This document shows positions 1 through 5,137 of a DNA stretch of 6,011 bases, in pieces. A program made the position numbers and the translations under genes. The notes under the pieces are model-generated. The model saw nothing but the letters and a program-made list of their open reading frames with translations. It did not search any database and had not been told where the DNA came from. How positions within the stretch are numbered: position 1 is the first letter of the stretch; each line of letters starts with the position of its first letter. The stretch comes from Acidobacteriaceae bacterium (GTDB taxonomy: Bacteria > Acidobacteriota > Terriglobia > Terriglobales > Acidobacteriaceae), in the NCBI GenBank assembly GCA_003133425.1, contig PKXI01000261.1, positions 1 to 6,011 on the forward strand, given 5' to 3'.

Positions 1-282
1 GCGCACGATGAAGTTGCGCATGGGCACCGTGCCAATGGGTGTGCCGGCTGTGAAGGTGTCCTCTTCAAGCTGGTCGTGGTTGCGCTGGAAATGGCTACGC
101 AGAAACTCTTCGGCCTTCACATGTCCGGGGCCGGTGGGCCAGCGCGGGCCAATGGCTACGAACTCGCGCGCGTATTCAAGCGCCTTGGCTCCGTCGAAGT
201 GCTGCTGTGCGTTTGCGGCGGTAGGGAAAAAGGCCAGTGCCGCGAAAAGAATGACTAAGGCCTGTGAAATCCCAGGTCTCAA
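1..282 (-). CDS. Secreted M28-family peptidase / glutaminyl-peptide cyclotransferase-like protein (5' part only)
   Basis: The gene is cut by the left window edge; about 94 N-terminal residues are visible. Reading from a TTG at 282, the product has a short polar start, a hydrophobic core (QALVILFAALAFF) and a likely signal peptidase site after TAANAQ, so it is probably exported. The mature part begins with FDGAKALEYAREFVAIGPR, then WPTGPGHVKAEEFL and TPIGTVPMRNFIVR. This matches the N-terminal region of M28 zinc aminopeptidases and glutaminyl cyclases as I know them. The metal-binding residues lie beyond the edge, so peptidase and cyclase cannot be told apart. The start is uncertain. There is no in-frame ATG; the candidates are TTG at 282 and GTG at 300, both inside a palindromic element, and neither has a clear Shine-Dalgarno. 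It lies 102 bases downstream of tatC on the same strand and could be co-transcribed with it. Confidence 0.72.
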   Translation of the reverse strand, partial: MRPGISQALVILFAALAFFPTAANAQQHFDGAKALEYAREFVAIGPRWPTGPGHVKAEEFLRSHFQRNHDQLEEDTFTAGTPIGTVPMRNFIVR

Positions 283-302
283 GTTCGAGACCCGGGGCAC
301 CC
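268..302 (-). repeat. REP-like palindromic element, copy 1 (intergenic, overlapping the peptidase start)
   Basis: Read on the minus strand this 35-base element begins GGGTGCCCC and ends CCTGGGATT. It folds into a 10-bp stem (one G-T pair) with a 6-base loop, GAACTT. It matches the segment 1529-1563 inside tatB at 27 of 35 positions. Most differences are in the loop, and those in the stem keep pairing. This supports a dispersed, structure-conserved element. The name REP-like describes its form only; no associated transposase (RAYT) is in the window. Both candidate start codons of the peptidase lie in it. Confidence 0.65.
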
Positions 303-313
303 AGAAATGCCCC

Positions 314-353
314 GTGCCCCATTCTTGCGACTTTTTTTTGTCGCAAGAGTGGG
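314..353 (+). repeat. Palindromic element with 14-bp stem and T8 loop
   Basis: A GTGCCCC box (314-320) runs into a 14-bp stem with one G-T pair. The arms are 318-331 and 340-353, with CTTGCGAC and GTCGCAAG in the inner part, and the loop is eight T residues at 332-339. The box is the same as the GTGCCCC in the 268-302 element but faces the other way. The two make a head-to-head pair separated by about 13 bases, like a bacterial interspersed mosaic element. It lies just past the 3' end of tatC. It is not a canonical Rho-independent terminator because the T run is in the loop and no U tail follows the stem on either strand. Confidence 0.6.
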
Positions 354-384
354 AAGCCTCAATTCTCAAATCGGCCCCGCTCAT

Positions 385-1182
385 CTACGCGTTCTCCTTG
401 GCCTCTTTGGCCTTCCTTCTGGAGGGATGCACCCACCACGCCACGCCGATGCCGACGATGTAGAGTCCCAGCATGGGAACAGCGTAAATGCACATGGTGC
501 TGGGGTCAGGGCTGGGACAGATGACGGCGGCTACAACGAAGACCGCCAAAATCGCATAGCGGATGTTCTTCCACAGAAAACGTGGGCTCACGATGCCAAA
601 GAGGGCCAGGAAGAAGATGAGGATGGGCAACTCGAAGCTGACGCCAAGGCCAAGAATGATCGACAGGAAGAAGCCAGTGTATTCCTCGATTGTGACCACG
701 GGATTGAACTTGTTGCCGAAATCGAGGATCAGGATTTTCAACGCGCCCGGCAGCACAAAGAAGTAGCCGAAGGCCGCGCCAGTCAGAAACAGGCCCACCG
801 TGGCGGTCATGAAGGGCACTACAAACCGTTTTTCCTTCTGATAGAGTCCCGGCGCAATGAACAACCACACCTGGTAGAGGATGAAGGGCGAGGCCAGAAT
901 CGCTCCGCCAATCAGCGAAACCTGCAGGTACAGGTTCAATGGGTCCATGGGGTGGGTGTAGTTGAGCTTGATATGCAGTTTATCCAGCGGAGCCTGCACC
1001 AGGCCGTAAAGCCGCTCGTGGAAGACGTACGCAATGATGAAGCCGAGGAAGAGAAAGATGGCAGAGCGAACGATCCGCTTGCGCAACTCATCCAGGTGCT
1101 CCATCAGGCTCATGCCGGGCAGGTCTGCGCGTTGCGTCACCGCCGCCCGCGCCTTGCCGATTGCGTCCACGGGATCAACCAT
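385..1182 (-). CDS. tatC: Sec-independent (twin-arginine) protein translocase subunit TatC
   Basis: TatC is the polytopic inner-membrane receptor that, with TatB, recognises twin-arginine signal peptides on folded proteins. The 265-residue length is normal for the family. The family signature MSLMEHLDELRKRI is at residues 24-37, with the conserved Glu at 28. The first periplasmic loop and second helix carry SPFILYQVWLFIAPGLYQKE (98-117) with Pro99, Trp106 and Glu117. VSFELPIL (181-188) carries the conserved Phe-Glu-x-Pro region, and PSPDPST (223-229) the conserved Asp at 226. Six hydrophobic segments can be seen, and the tail is short and basic (HPSRRKAK). The ATG at 1182 overlaps the end of the upstream tat gene by 8 bases (ATGGTTGA), which suggests translational coupling. 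A later ATG (Met24) at the signature is a less likely start. Confidence 0.95.
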   Translation of the reverse strand: MVDPVDAIGKARAAVTQRADLPGMSLMEHLDELRKRIVRSAIFLFLGFIIAYVFHERLYGLVQAPLDKLHIKLNYTHPMDPLNLYLQVSLIGGAILASPFILYQVWLFIAPGLYQKEKRFVVPFMTATVGLFLTGAAFGYFFVLPGALKILILDFGNKFNPVVTIEEYTGFFLSIILGLGVSFELPILIFFLALFGIVSPRFLWKNIRYAILAVFVVAAVICPSPDPSTMCIYAVPMLGLYIVGIGVAWWVHPSRRKAKEAKENA

Positions 1183-1846
1183 TGTGGGCCGGCTCCGTCT
1201 CCGCGCTTGTCTGCTTCACTTCGGCTGCTTCCACAGCGTTCTCTTTCTCTATCGAGGTTTCTTCTTGAATCGCGGCTGGCGCGACGGCGGCCTCTGCTAC
1301 TGCCGCCGCAGTTTCAGCGCCGCTGCCTTCCACTTCCGCAGCCACGGCCGCCTTCTCCGCCTCGCTTGTTTCGTTTGCGGGCCACGCCGCGGGAACCGGC
1401 TCGCCGGTTGAAGGCGGCTGAATGCTCGGATATGTCGCTTCGGCCTGCGCCTGGGCTTCTGCCACTTCGCCGTAAGTACCGCCATACGGGTAGGAACTAT
1501 CTGTGGGAGCGGCTTCCCCAGAACTAGTGGGTGCTCCAGGTCCCGCTTCTGGGACCTGGGATTCGATTCCCGTTCCCAGTTGCGCGGGTGGAGCGGCCGC
1601 CAACTGGCGCTGCCGTTCCTCTTCTTCCTTCTTGCGCCGGTCGGCCTCCTCAGCGTTGCGCAACTCCTCTTCCATCTGGAATTTGAAGTCGTTTGAGGCC
1701 TTGCGGAACTCGTACATCAGCTTGCCGATCTGCCGCCCGATCTGCGGCAGCCGCCGCGGTCCAAAAACCACCAGCGCCATCACCATCAGGATCAGAGAGT
1801 CCGCCATGCCCAGATTGGCGACTTCGATTGTTGGAGGAATTCCCAT
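1175..1846 (-). CDS. tatB: Sec-independent translocase subunit, TatA/TatB family (probably TatB)
   Basis: This is a single-helix membrane protein of the Tat export complex, encoded directly before tatC. With the ATG at 1846 it has 223 residues. A hydrophobic helix (about 17-28, SLILMVMALVVF) is followed by the family hinge FGPRRLP (28-34) and an amphipathic helix (QIGRQIGKLMYEFRKASNDF). A highly charged Glu/Arg/Lys coil follows at about 59-82, then a long Ala/Glu/Pro-rich, probably disordered tail. GP-x-RLP and the position before tatC favour TatB over TatA, but the two are hard to separate by eye and a database might label it TatA/TatE. The start is uncertain. Alternatives in the same frame are GTG at 1882, TTG at 1855 and the ATG at residue 14, which would put the helix nearest the N-terminus. 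Residues 95-106 are encoded by a palindromic repeat element. Confidence 0.88.
   Translation of the reverse strand: MGIPPTIEVANLGMADSLILMVMALVVFGPRRLPQIGRQIGKLMYEFRKASNDFKFQMEEELRNAEEADRRKKEEEERQRQLAAAPPAQLGTGIESQVPEAGPGAPTSSGEAAPTDSSYPYGGTYGEVAEAQAQAEATYPSIQPPSTGEPVPAAWPANETSEAEKAAVAAEVEGSGAETAAAVAEAAVAPAAIQEETSIEKENAVEAAEVKQTSAETEPAHNG
1529..1563 (+). repeat. REP-like palindromic element, copy 2, inside the tatB coding sequence
   Basis: The plus strand reads GGGTGCTCC, then GGTCCC, loop GCTTCT, GGGACC and TGGGATT. It is 35 bases long and aligns without gaps to the minus-strand reading of 268-302 (27 of 35 identical). Relative to that copy, stem position 15 changes T to C while its partner 24 changes A to G. 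Position 10 changes G to A opposite T, replacing a wobble with a standard pair. In tatB the element is read antisense and encodes ESQVPEAGPGAP without breaking the frame, in the low-complexity tail. The simplest reading is an old in-frame insertion. Confidence 0.6.
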
Positions 1847-2097
1847 GAAGGACAATGATACCTGTCCGTGCTTCGCGCTCACAAACGCGGTGGTTCCAAT
1901 CCCGAGACTGAACGGGAAATGTGCTCTACTGTAGCCGCTTTGCAGGCCCGTTTTCTGAATTGCCCCAACGGCGAGAACAGGCGCAGGTTTGGGTTCACAC
2001 TCGCGCCTGCGTTAAACTAGAAAGGATTGGTGCGGTTGCCGCCGGTTTAACCTATTTTGCAATCCGCCGGCTTCCATCTGCATCCAATCACGTGAAA
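1847..2097. promoter_or_regulatory. Divergent intergenic region between tatB and the nadA leader, presumably with promoters for both
   Basis: No coding potential is evident here. The region must hold the start sites of the leftward tat genes and the rightward nadA transcript. A weak plus-strand promoter candidate is TTGGGT (1989-1994), an 18-base spacer and TAAACT (2013-2018). It would start transcription about 70 bases ahead of the riboswitch, but the match is poor and GC-rich genomes give many such hits. Two inverted repeats are visible. CAGGCGC/GCGCCTG (1978-1984 and 2003-2009) overlaps the promoter candidate. GTTAAAC/GTTTAAC (2011-2017 and 2045-2051) has a small GCGG-TTG-CCGC stem between its arms. 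Either could be an operator or a leader hairpin. No known regulator motif was recognised. Confidence 0.35.
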
Positions 2098-2246
2098 GGG
2101 CTGCAACAACCCCGTGGGTGGGGAAGCCATTGAAGCTGTCGGCCAAATGCCGATAACCTCAATGGTTTCATCGCATCCACTGCACGCCTGTTAGCTTTCA
2201 ACAACCCCGCCCGCCGTCCCCAAAAAGGATGTGCAGGGCTGAAGGC
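2098..2246 (+). ncRNA. NAD+-I riboswitch (nadA motif), tandem two-domain leader of nadA
   Basis: Two copies of a CAACAACCCCG core (2104-2114 and 2199-2209) sit in similar stem arrangements directly before nadA. Domain 1: P1 pairs 2098-2104 with 2182-2189 (one bulge), then AACAACCCC, then P2 GTGG (2114-2117) with CCAC (2177-2180) and a following T. A long hairpin spans 2123-2169, and CATCGCAT precedes the P2 3' strand. Domain 2: P1 GCTTTC (2194-2199) pairs with GAAGGC (2241-2246), then AACAACCCC, then P2 GCCC (2209-2212) with GGGC (2236-2239) and a following T. This matches the nadA-motif architecture I recall: tandem domains, an acidobacterial host and a position upstream of nadA. The published class binds NAD+ or its ADP moiety and represses nadA. 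The last strand of domain 2 overlaps the Shine-Dalgarno, so control is probably at translation initiation. The assignment rests on pairing and recall, not on a covariance search. Confidence 0.88.
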
Positions 2247-2257
2247 GGATTAAAGTG
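2242..2257 (+). promoter_or_regulatory. nadA ribosome binding site, partly sequestered by the riboswitch, with GTG start
   Basis: AAGGCGGA (2242-2249) ends 5 bases before the GTG at 2255. Its first bases (AAGGC) are the 3' strand of the domain 2 P1 stem, which pairs with GCTTTC at 2194-2199. Stabilising that stem would hide the ribosome site. The leader therefore supports the GTG over the later in-frame ATG at 2366 (Met38). Confidence 0.7.
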
Positions 2258-3421
2258 AACCTGATAACTGACGAAGAGACGGCGGCCTCGCCGCAGGCCG
2301 ATAGCGCCTGCAGCCGCGAAGATGCATGCACCCTCGAAAACTACCTGTCGCTTCCTGACGACTCCATGGACGAGCGAATCGCAGCCGCGCGCGCCAAACT
2401 GGGCTCGACCACCATCCTGCTCGGCCACCACTACCAGCGCGACGAGGTCATCCGCTTCGCCGACTTCACCGGCGACAGCTACAAGCTCTCCAAAATCGCC
2501 TCGGAGACAGATGCGAAGTACATCGTTTTCTGCGGCGTCCACTTCATGGCCGAAAGCGCCGACGTGCTCGGCCACGACGGCCAGCAGGTAATCCTGCCCG
2601 ATCTCAACGCCGGATGCTCGATGGCCGATATGGCCGAAATCTCCCAGGTGGAAAACTGCTGGGATGCGTTCGATCGCCAAGGCCTCACCAGCGAAATCGT
2701 GCCGATCACTTACATGAACTCCACCGCCGCCATCAAGGCTTTCTGCGGCGAAAATGGCGGTCTCGTCTGCACCTCTTCCAACGCCCGCGCCGCCTTTGAA
2801 TGGGCTTTCGCACGTGACAAGCGCATCCTCTTCCTTCCCGACCAGCATCTCGGCCGCAACACCGGACACGCCATGGGCATTCCGCTGGACAAGATGACGG
2901 TCTGGGATCCGTGGGCCGTGCAACTCGGTACAAACAGCGGCGGCCAGACGAAGGAATCCCTCGCCGCCAGCCGCATCATTTTGTGGAAGGGTCACTGCGC
3001 CGTTCATCAGCGCTTTCTCCCCGGCCACGTGGACCAGGTCCGCGCCAAGTATCCCGGCATCCAGGTCATCGTGCACCCCGAGTGCCGCTGGGAGGTCTGC
3101 CAGAAGGCCGACGCACTGGGCTCCACCGAGCGCCTCATCAAGATTGTTGAGGACGCCCCCTCCGGCTCAATGTTCGCCATCGGAACCGAGATTCACCTGG
3201 TCAACCGCCTCGCCCGCCGCTTCGCCCCGGAAGACAAAAAGATCATCACTCTCGACGACACCGGCTGCCTCTGCACCACCATGTACCGCATCAGTCCGCA
3301 GCATCTTGCCTGGGCTCTTGAGAACCTGGTCGAAGGCCGCGTCGTCAACCGCATCCAGGTGCGCCCCGGCGTCAAGCATTGGGCCAAAGTGGCGTTGGAC
3401 CGGATGCTGGAACTGAGGTGA
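2255..3421 (+). CDS. nadA: Quinolinate synthase NadA
   Basis: NadA is a cytosolic [4Fe-4S] enzyme that condenses iminoaspartate with dihydroxyacetone phosphate to quinolinate, in de novo NAD biosynthesis. The product is 388 residues, of the longer Bacillus-like type. ILLGHHYQRDEV (54-65) is the first substrate-binding region. Likely cluster ligands are Cys121 (NAGCSMAD), Cys248 (WKGHCAVH) and Cys338 (DTGCLCTTM). Cys277 (VHPEC) and Cys340 are extra cysteines in conserved positions. YMNSTAAIKAF (153-163) and SSNARAAFEW (174-183) match the second pseudo-repeat, and LFLPDQHLGRNTG (192-204), GSTERLIKI and AIGTEIHLVNRL (308-319) are all family blocks. The first 37 residues are poorly conserved, but the GTG start fits the leader and the Shine-Dalgarno. 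No nadB or nadC lies beside it, so the gene is probably transcribed alone behind the riboswitch. Confidence 0.97.
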   Translation: MNLITDEETAASPQADSACSREDACTLENYLSLPDDSMDERIAAARAKLGSTTILLGHHYQRDEVIRFADFTGDSYKLSKIASETDAKYIVFCGVHFMAESADVLGHDGQQVILPDLNAGCSMADMAEISQVENCWDAFDRQGLTSEIVPITYMNSTAAIKAFCGENGGLVCTSSNARAAFEWAFARDKRILFLPDQHLGRNTGHAMGIPLDKMTVWDPWAVQLGTNSGGQTKESLAASRIILWKGHCAVHQRFLPGHVDQVRAKYPGIQVIVHPECRWEVCQKADALGSTERLIKIVEDAPSGSMFAIGTEIHLVNRLARRFAPEDKKIITLDDTGCLCTTMYRISPQHLAWALENLVEGRVVNRIQVRPGVKHWAKVALDRMLELR

Positions 3422-3424
3422 GGA

Positions 3425-3571
3425 CAGTTGTCAGTGATCAGTTGTCAGCGGTCAGTTCTTAGCGCTCAGCCGCGGTGTTTTCACTCGCTCAAGGTGAGTG
3501 CGGGGGCAGATGGGCAGCCGTTTCTCTTATTGTTCTTAAAGTCGGAACTGAAAACTGACCGCTAACGACTG
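3425..3571. repeat. Heptamer repeat cluster with inverted halves, between nadA and the DUF2203 gene
   Basis: From 3425 the plus strand reads as seven-base units: CAGTTGT, CAGTGAT, CAGTTGT, CAGCGGT, CAGTTCT, TAGCGCT, then CAGCCGC. The minus strand of 3544-3571 reads CAGTCGT, TAGCGGT, CAGTTTT, CAGTTCC in the same phase. The two halves form an inverted repeat with a perfect 11-base core (AGCGGTCAGTT, 3447-3457 against 3553-3563), enclosing about 95 bases. The enclosed part holds a small hairpin, CACTCGC-TCAAG-GTGAGTG (3482-3500, 7 bp with one G-T). No open frame of interest and no clear terminator after nadA were seen. It resembles the short tandemly repeated sequences known from cyanobacteria in form only. 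Confidence 0.65.
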
Positions 3572-3610
3572 GAAGCTGTTTCGCGGTATCCTATACACAG
3601 GTATTCCCCC

Positions 3611-4069
3611 ATGAAGACCTTTACCATCGACGAAGCGCAGTCCCTGCTCCCGGTTCTCGAGTCGCTGCTCAAGCGCGCCATCGAGGGCAAACAGGCTGCC
3701 GAGCAGGTCGAGTCAGAGCTCTCCGAACTGGCCCGCCGCATCTATCTCTCCGGCGGCATGAAGGTGGATTCCAATAGCGTAGCAAGGCAGCGTGCCGACA
3801 TGGACGCCCACCTGAAGCTCGCCCGCGAGAGCATCGCAGAAATCGATGCCATCGGCGTCCAGGTCAAGGATCTCGAAGCCGGCCTGCTCGATTTTCCCTA
3901 CCGCCTCGACGACCAGGTGGTGCTGCTCTGCTGGCGCATGGGCGAAACCGCCATCGAGCACTGGCACACCGTCGACTCGGGCTTTCAGGGCCGTCAACGA
4001 GTCGACGAACGCTTCCGCCGCAAGTCAACTTCCGGTGGTTCCAGCGAGTCCGGTAGTCGTCCCAACTAG
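3611..4069 (+). CDS. DUF2203 family protein
   Basis: This 152-residue soluble protein has no signal peptide or membrane segment. It begins FTIDEAQSLLPVLESLL (4-20), the typical opening of DUF2203 proteins. A mostly helical, charged stretch to about residue 80 is probably coiled. The family core follows: VKDLEAGLLDFP (85-96), VVLLCWRMGE (103-112), IEHWH (115-119) and GFQGRQ (124-129). The Ser/Gly-rich C-terminal tail looks disordered. No biochemical role is established for the family that I know of. The ATG at 3611 has only a weak upstream purine stretch (CAGG at 3598-3601), so translation may be modest. The next gene starts 51 bases downstream on the same strand, so the two may share a transcript, which gives no firm hint about function. 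Confidence 0.87.
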   Translation: MKTFTIDEAQSLLPVLESLLKRAIEGKQAAEQVESELSELARRIYLSGGMKVDSNSVARQRADMDAHLKLARESIAEIDAIGVQVKDLEAGLLDFPYRLDDQVVLLCWRMGETAIEHWHTVDSGFQGRQRVDERFRRKSTSGGSSESGSRPN

Positions 4070-4120
4070 GCGTCGTTTACCTTCTCGTTTCCGTTAAACC
4101 GATTCTGAGGACCAGGATCC

Positions 4121-5086
4121 ATGTACGTCTCCGAGCAGGAAGTCCGCGCCGCCCTCACCTACCAAGCCCTCATCCCCGCCATTCGCCGGGCTCTCATCGA
4201 CTACTCCGCCGGCCGCGTCGAACAACCTGCACGCACCATCCTCCGCGCCGGCAATGCGGACGACTACCGCAATGGCTGGTTCGCCGTGATGCCTGTCATC
4301 GCCGGCGATGTGATGGCCGTAAAGACAGTCACGTTTTTCCCCGGCAACGACGAGCTCGGCCTGCACACGCACATGGCGGTCATCGAGTTGCTCCGCCGCT
4401 CCACCGGCGAGCCGCTCGCCGTAATGGACGGCCGCCTCATCACCGAGATGCGCACCGCCGCCGTCTCCGCCGTCGCGCTCTATGCTCTCGGCTCGGCCCA
4501 GGTGCGCAGCCTCGGCATTCTTGGCAGCGGCGTACAGGCGCGCGCTCACATTAAGGCGCTGCGGATGGTCCGTCCCTCGCTCAAGGACATCCGCATCTGG
4601 AGCCGCACTCCCGCCAACGCCGAAAAACTCGCTGCAGAATCTGGCGGCCGCGCAGTAGCTATTCACGAGGCCGCCGCGGCCGATGTAGTCCTCACCGTGA
4701 CATCTTCGCCTGCCCCGGTTCTCGAAGGCCGCTGGCTATCGCCGGAAGCACTGGTGCTTGCCGTCGGCGCCACAGGCTCAACTCTGCGCGAGCTCGACGA
4801 CGAGGCCATGCAGTCGAGCTTCGTTGTCGCCGAGTCTCAATCCTGCGCGGAACGCGAATCGGGAGATGTGCGACTCTCCGGCGCAAAGGTTCAGGCGGAG
4901 ATCGGAAATATTCTCTCCGGCGCAGTCGCCGCACCCGCAAGCCGCCGCACCGTCTTCAAGTCCGTCGGCATGGCCATTGAAGACCTGGTCGGTGCACGGC
5001 TGGTGTGGACCGCTCGCTCCGCTCTCAAAAATTCAAGCCTCGCAAAATCCGGTTCCAGCAATGTAAACGAAACAGAAACTTCCTGA
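4121..5086 (+). CDS. Ornithine cyclodeaminase / mu-crystallin family NAD(P)-dependent enzyme
   Basis: The family includes ornithine cyclodeaminase, a bacterial L-alanine dehydrogenase and ketimine or pyrroline-2-carboxylate reductases, all using NAD(P). At 321 residues it has family length. MPVIAGDVMAVKTV (57-70) carries the catalytic Lys68, and LITEMRTAAVSA (107-118) the substrate-carboxylate Arg111. The Rossmann motif LGILGSGVQARAH is at 131-143, with IWSRT (159-163) after the second strand. VGATGSTLRELDDEAM (215-230) carries the catalytic Asp226 or 227, and VFKSVGMAIEDLVGARLV (278-295) closes the fold. By position, the Glu that I recall binding the ornithine side-chain amine in the Pseudomonas enzyme (Glu56) is Ala55 here. 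Ornithine is therefore not a safe substrate call, and an imine reductase or amino-acid dehydrogenase role is as likely. The ATG at 4121 follows AGGA (4111-4114) at good spacing. The Ser/Asn-rich tail after about 303 is extra. Confidence 0.9.
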   Translation: MYVSEQEVRAALTYQALIPAIRRALIDYSAGRVEQPARTILRAGNADDYRNGWFAVMPVIAGDVMAVKTVTFFPGNDELGLHTHMAVIELLRRSTGEPLAVMDGRLITEMRTAAVSAVALYALGSAQVRSLGILGSGVQARAHIKALRMVRPSLKDIRIWSRTPANAEKLAAESGGRAVAIHEAAAADVVLTVTSSPAPVLEGRWLSPEALVLAVGATGSTLRELDDEAMQSSFVVAESQSCAERESGDVRLSGAKVQAEIGNILSGAVAAPASRRTVFKSVGMAIEDLVGARLVWTARSALKNSSLAKSGSSNVNETETS

Positions 5087-5137
5087 TCGGCGACAATCTG
5101 ATCGTTACTGTCTCTGCACGACTGAATTGGAACGGAA

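Noticed and set aside
318..353. Rho-independent terminator for tatC
   Set aside because: The T run is in the loop, not after the stem, and on the tatC transcript the loop is poly-A with no following U tract.
307..1527. 406-codon plus-strand open frame opposite tatC and tatB
   Set aside because: It is an antisense shadow: the opposite strand carries clear TatC and TatB proteins, while this translation has no family features and is low-complexity Arg/Pro/Leu at its end.
1978..2009. Second structured RNA ahead of the riboswitch
   Set aside because: The CAGGCGC/GCGCCTG arms are only 7 bp with an 18-base loop; such palindromes are expected by chance in GC-rich intergenic DNA.
2198..3076. 292-codon minus-strand open frame opposite nadA
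   Set aside because: The plus strand encodes unmistakable quinolinate synthase; the antisense product has Gly/Ala/Val-rich composition typical of shadow frames in GC-rich genes.
3482..3500. Terminator hairpin after nadA
   Set aside because: The stem is only 7 bp with a G-T pair, and the T run lies before it, not after it, on the nadA strand.
3425..3571. CRISPR array
   Set aside because: Units are 7 bases, tandem without spacers, and present in both orientations; no cas genes are nearby.
4094..4666. 190-codon minus-strand open frame opposite the cyclodeaminase-family gene
   Set aside because: It overlaps the conserved catalytic half of that gene and has no recognisable motifs or ribosome site.
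5087..5137. Bidirectional terminator between the convergent genes
   Set aside because: No stem longer than a few bases and no T run on either side could be found in this short gap.
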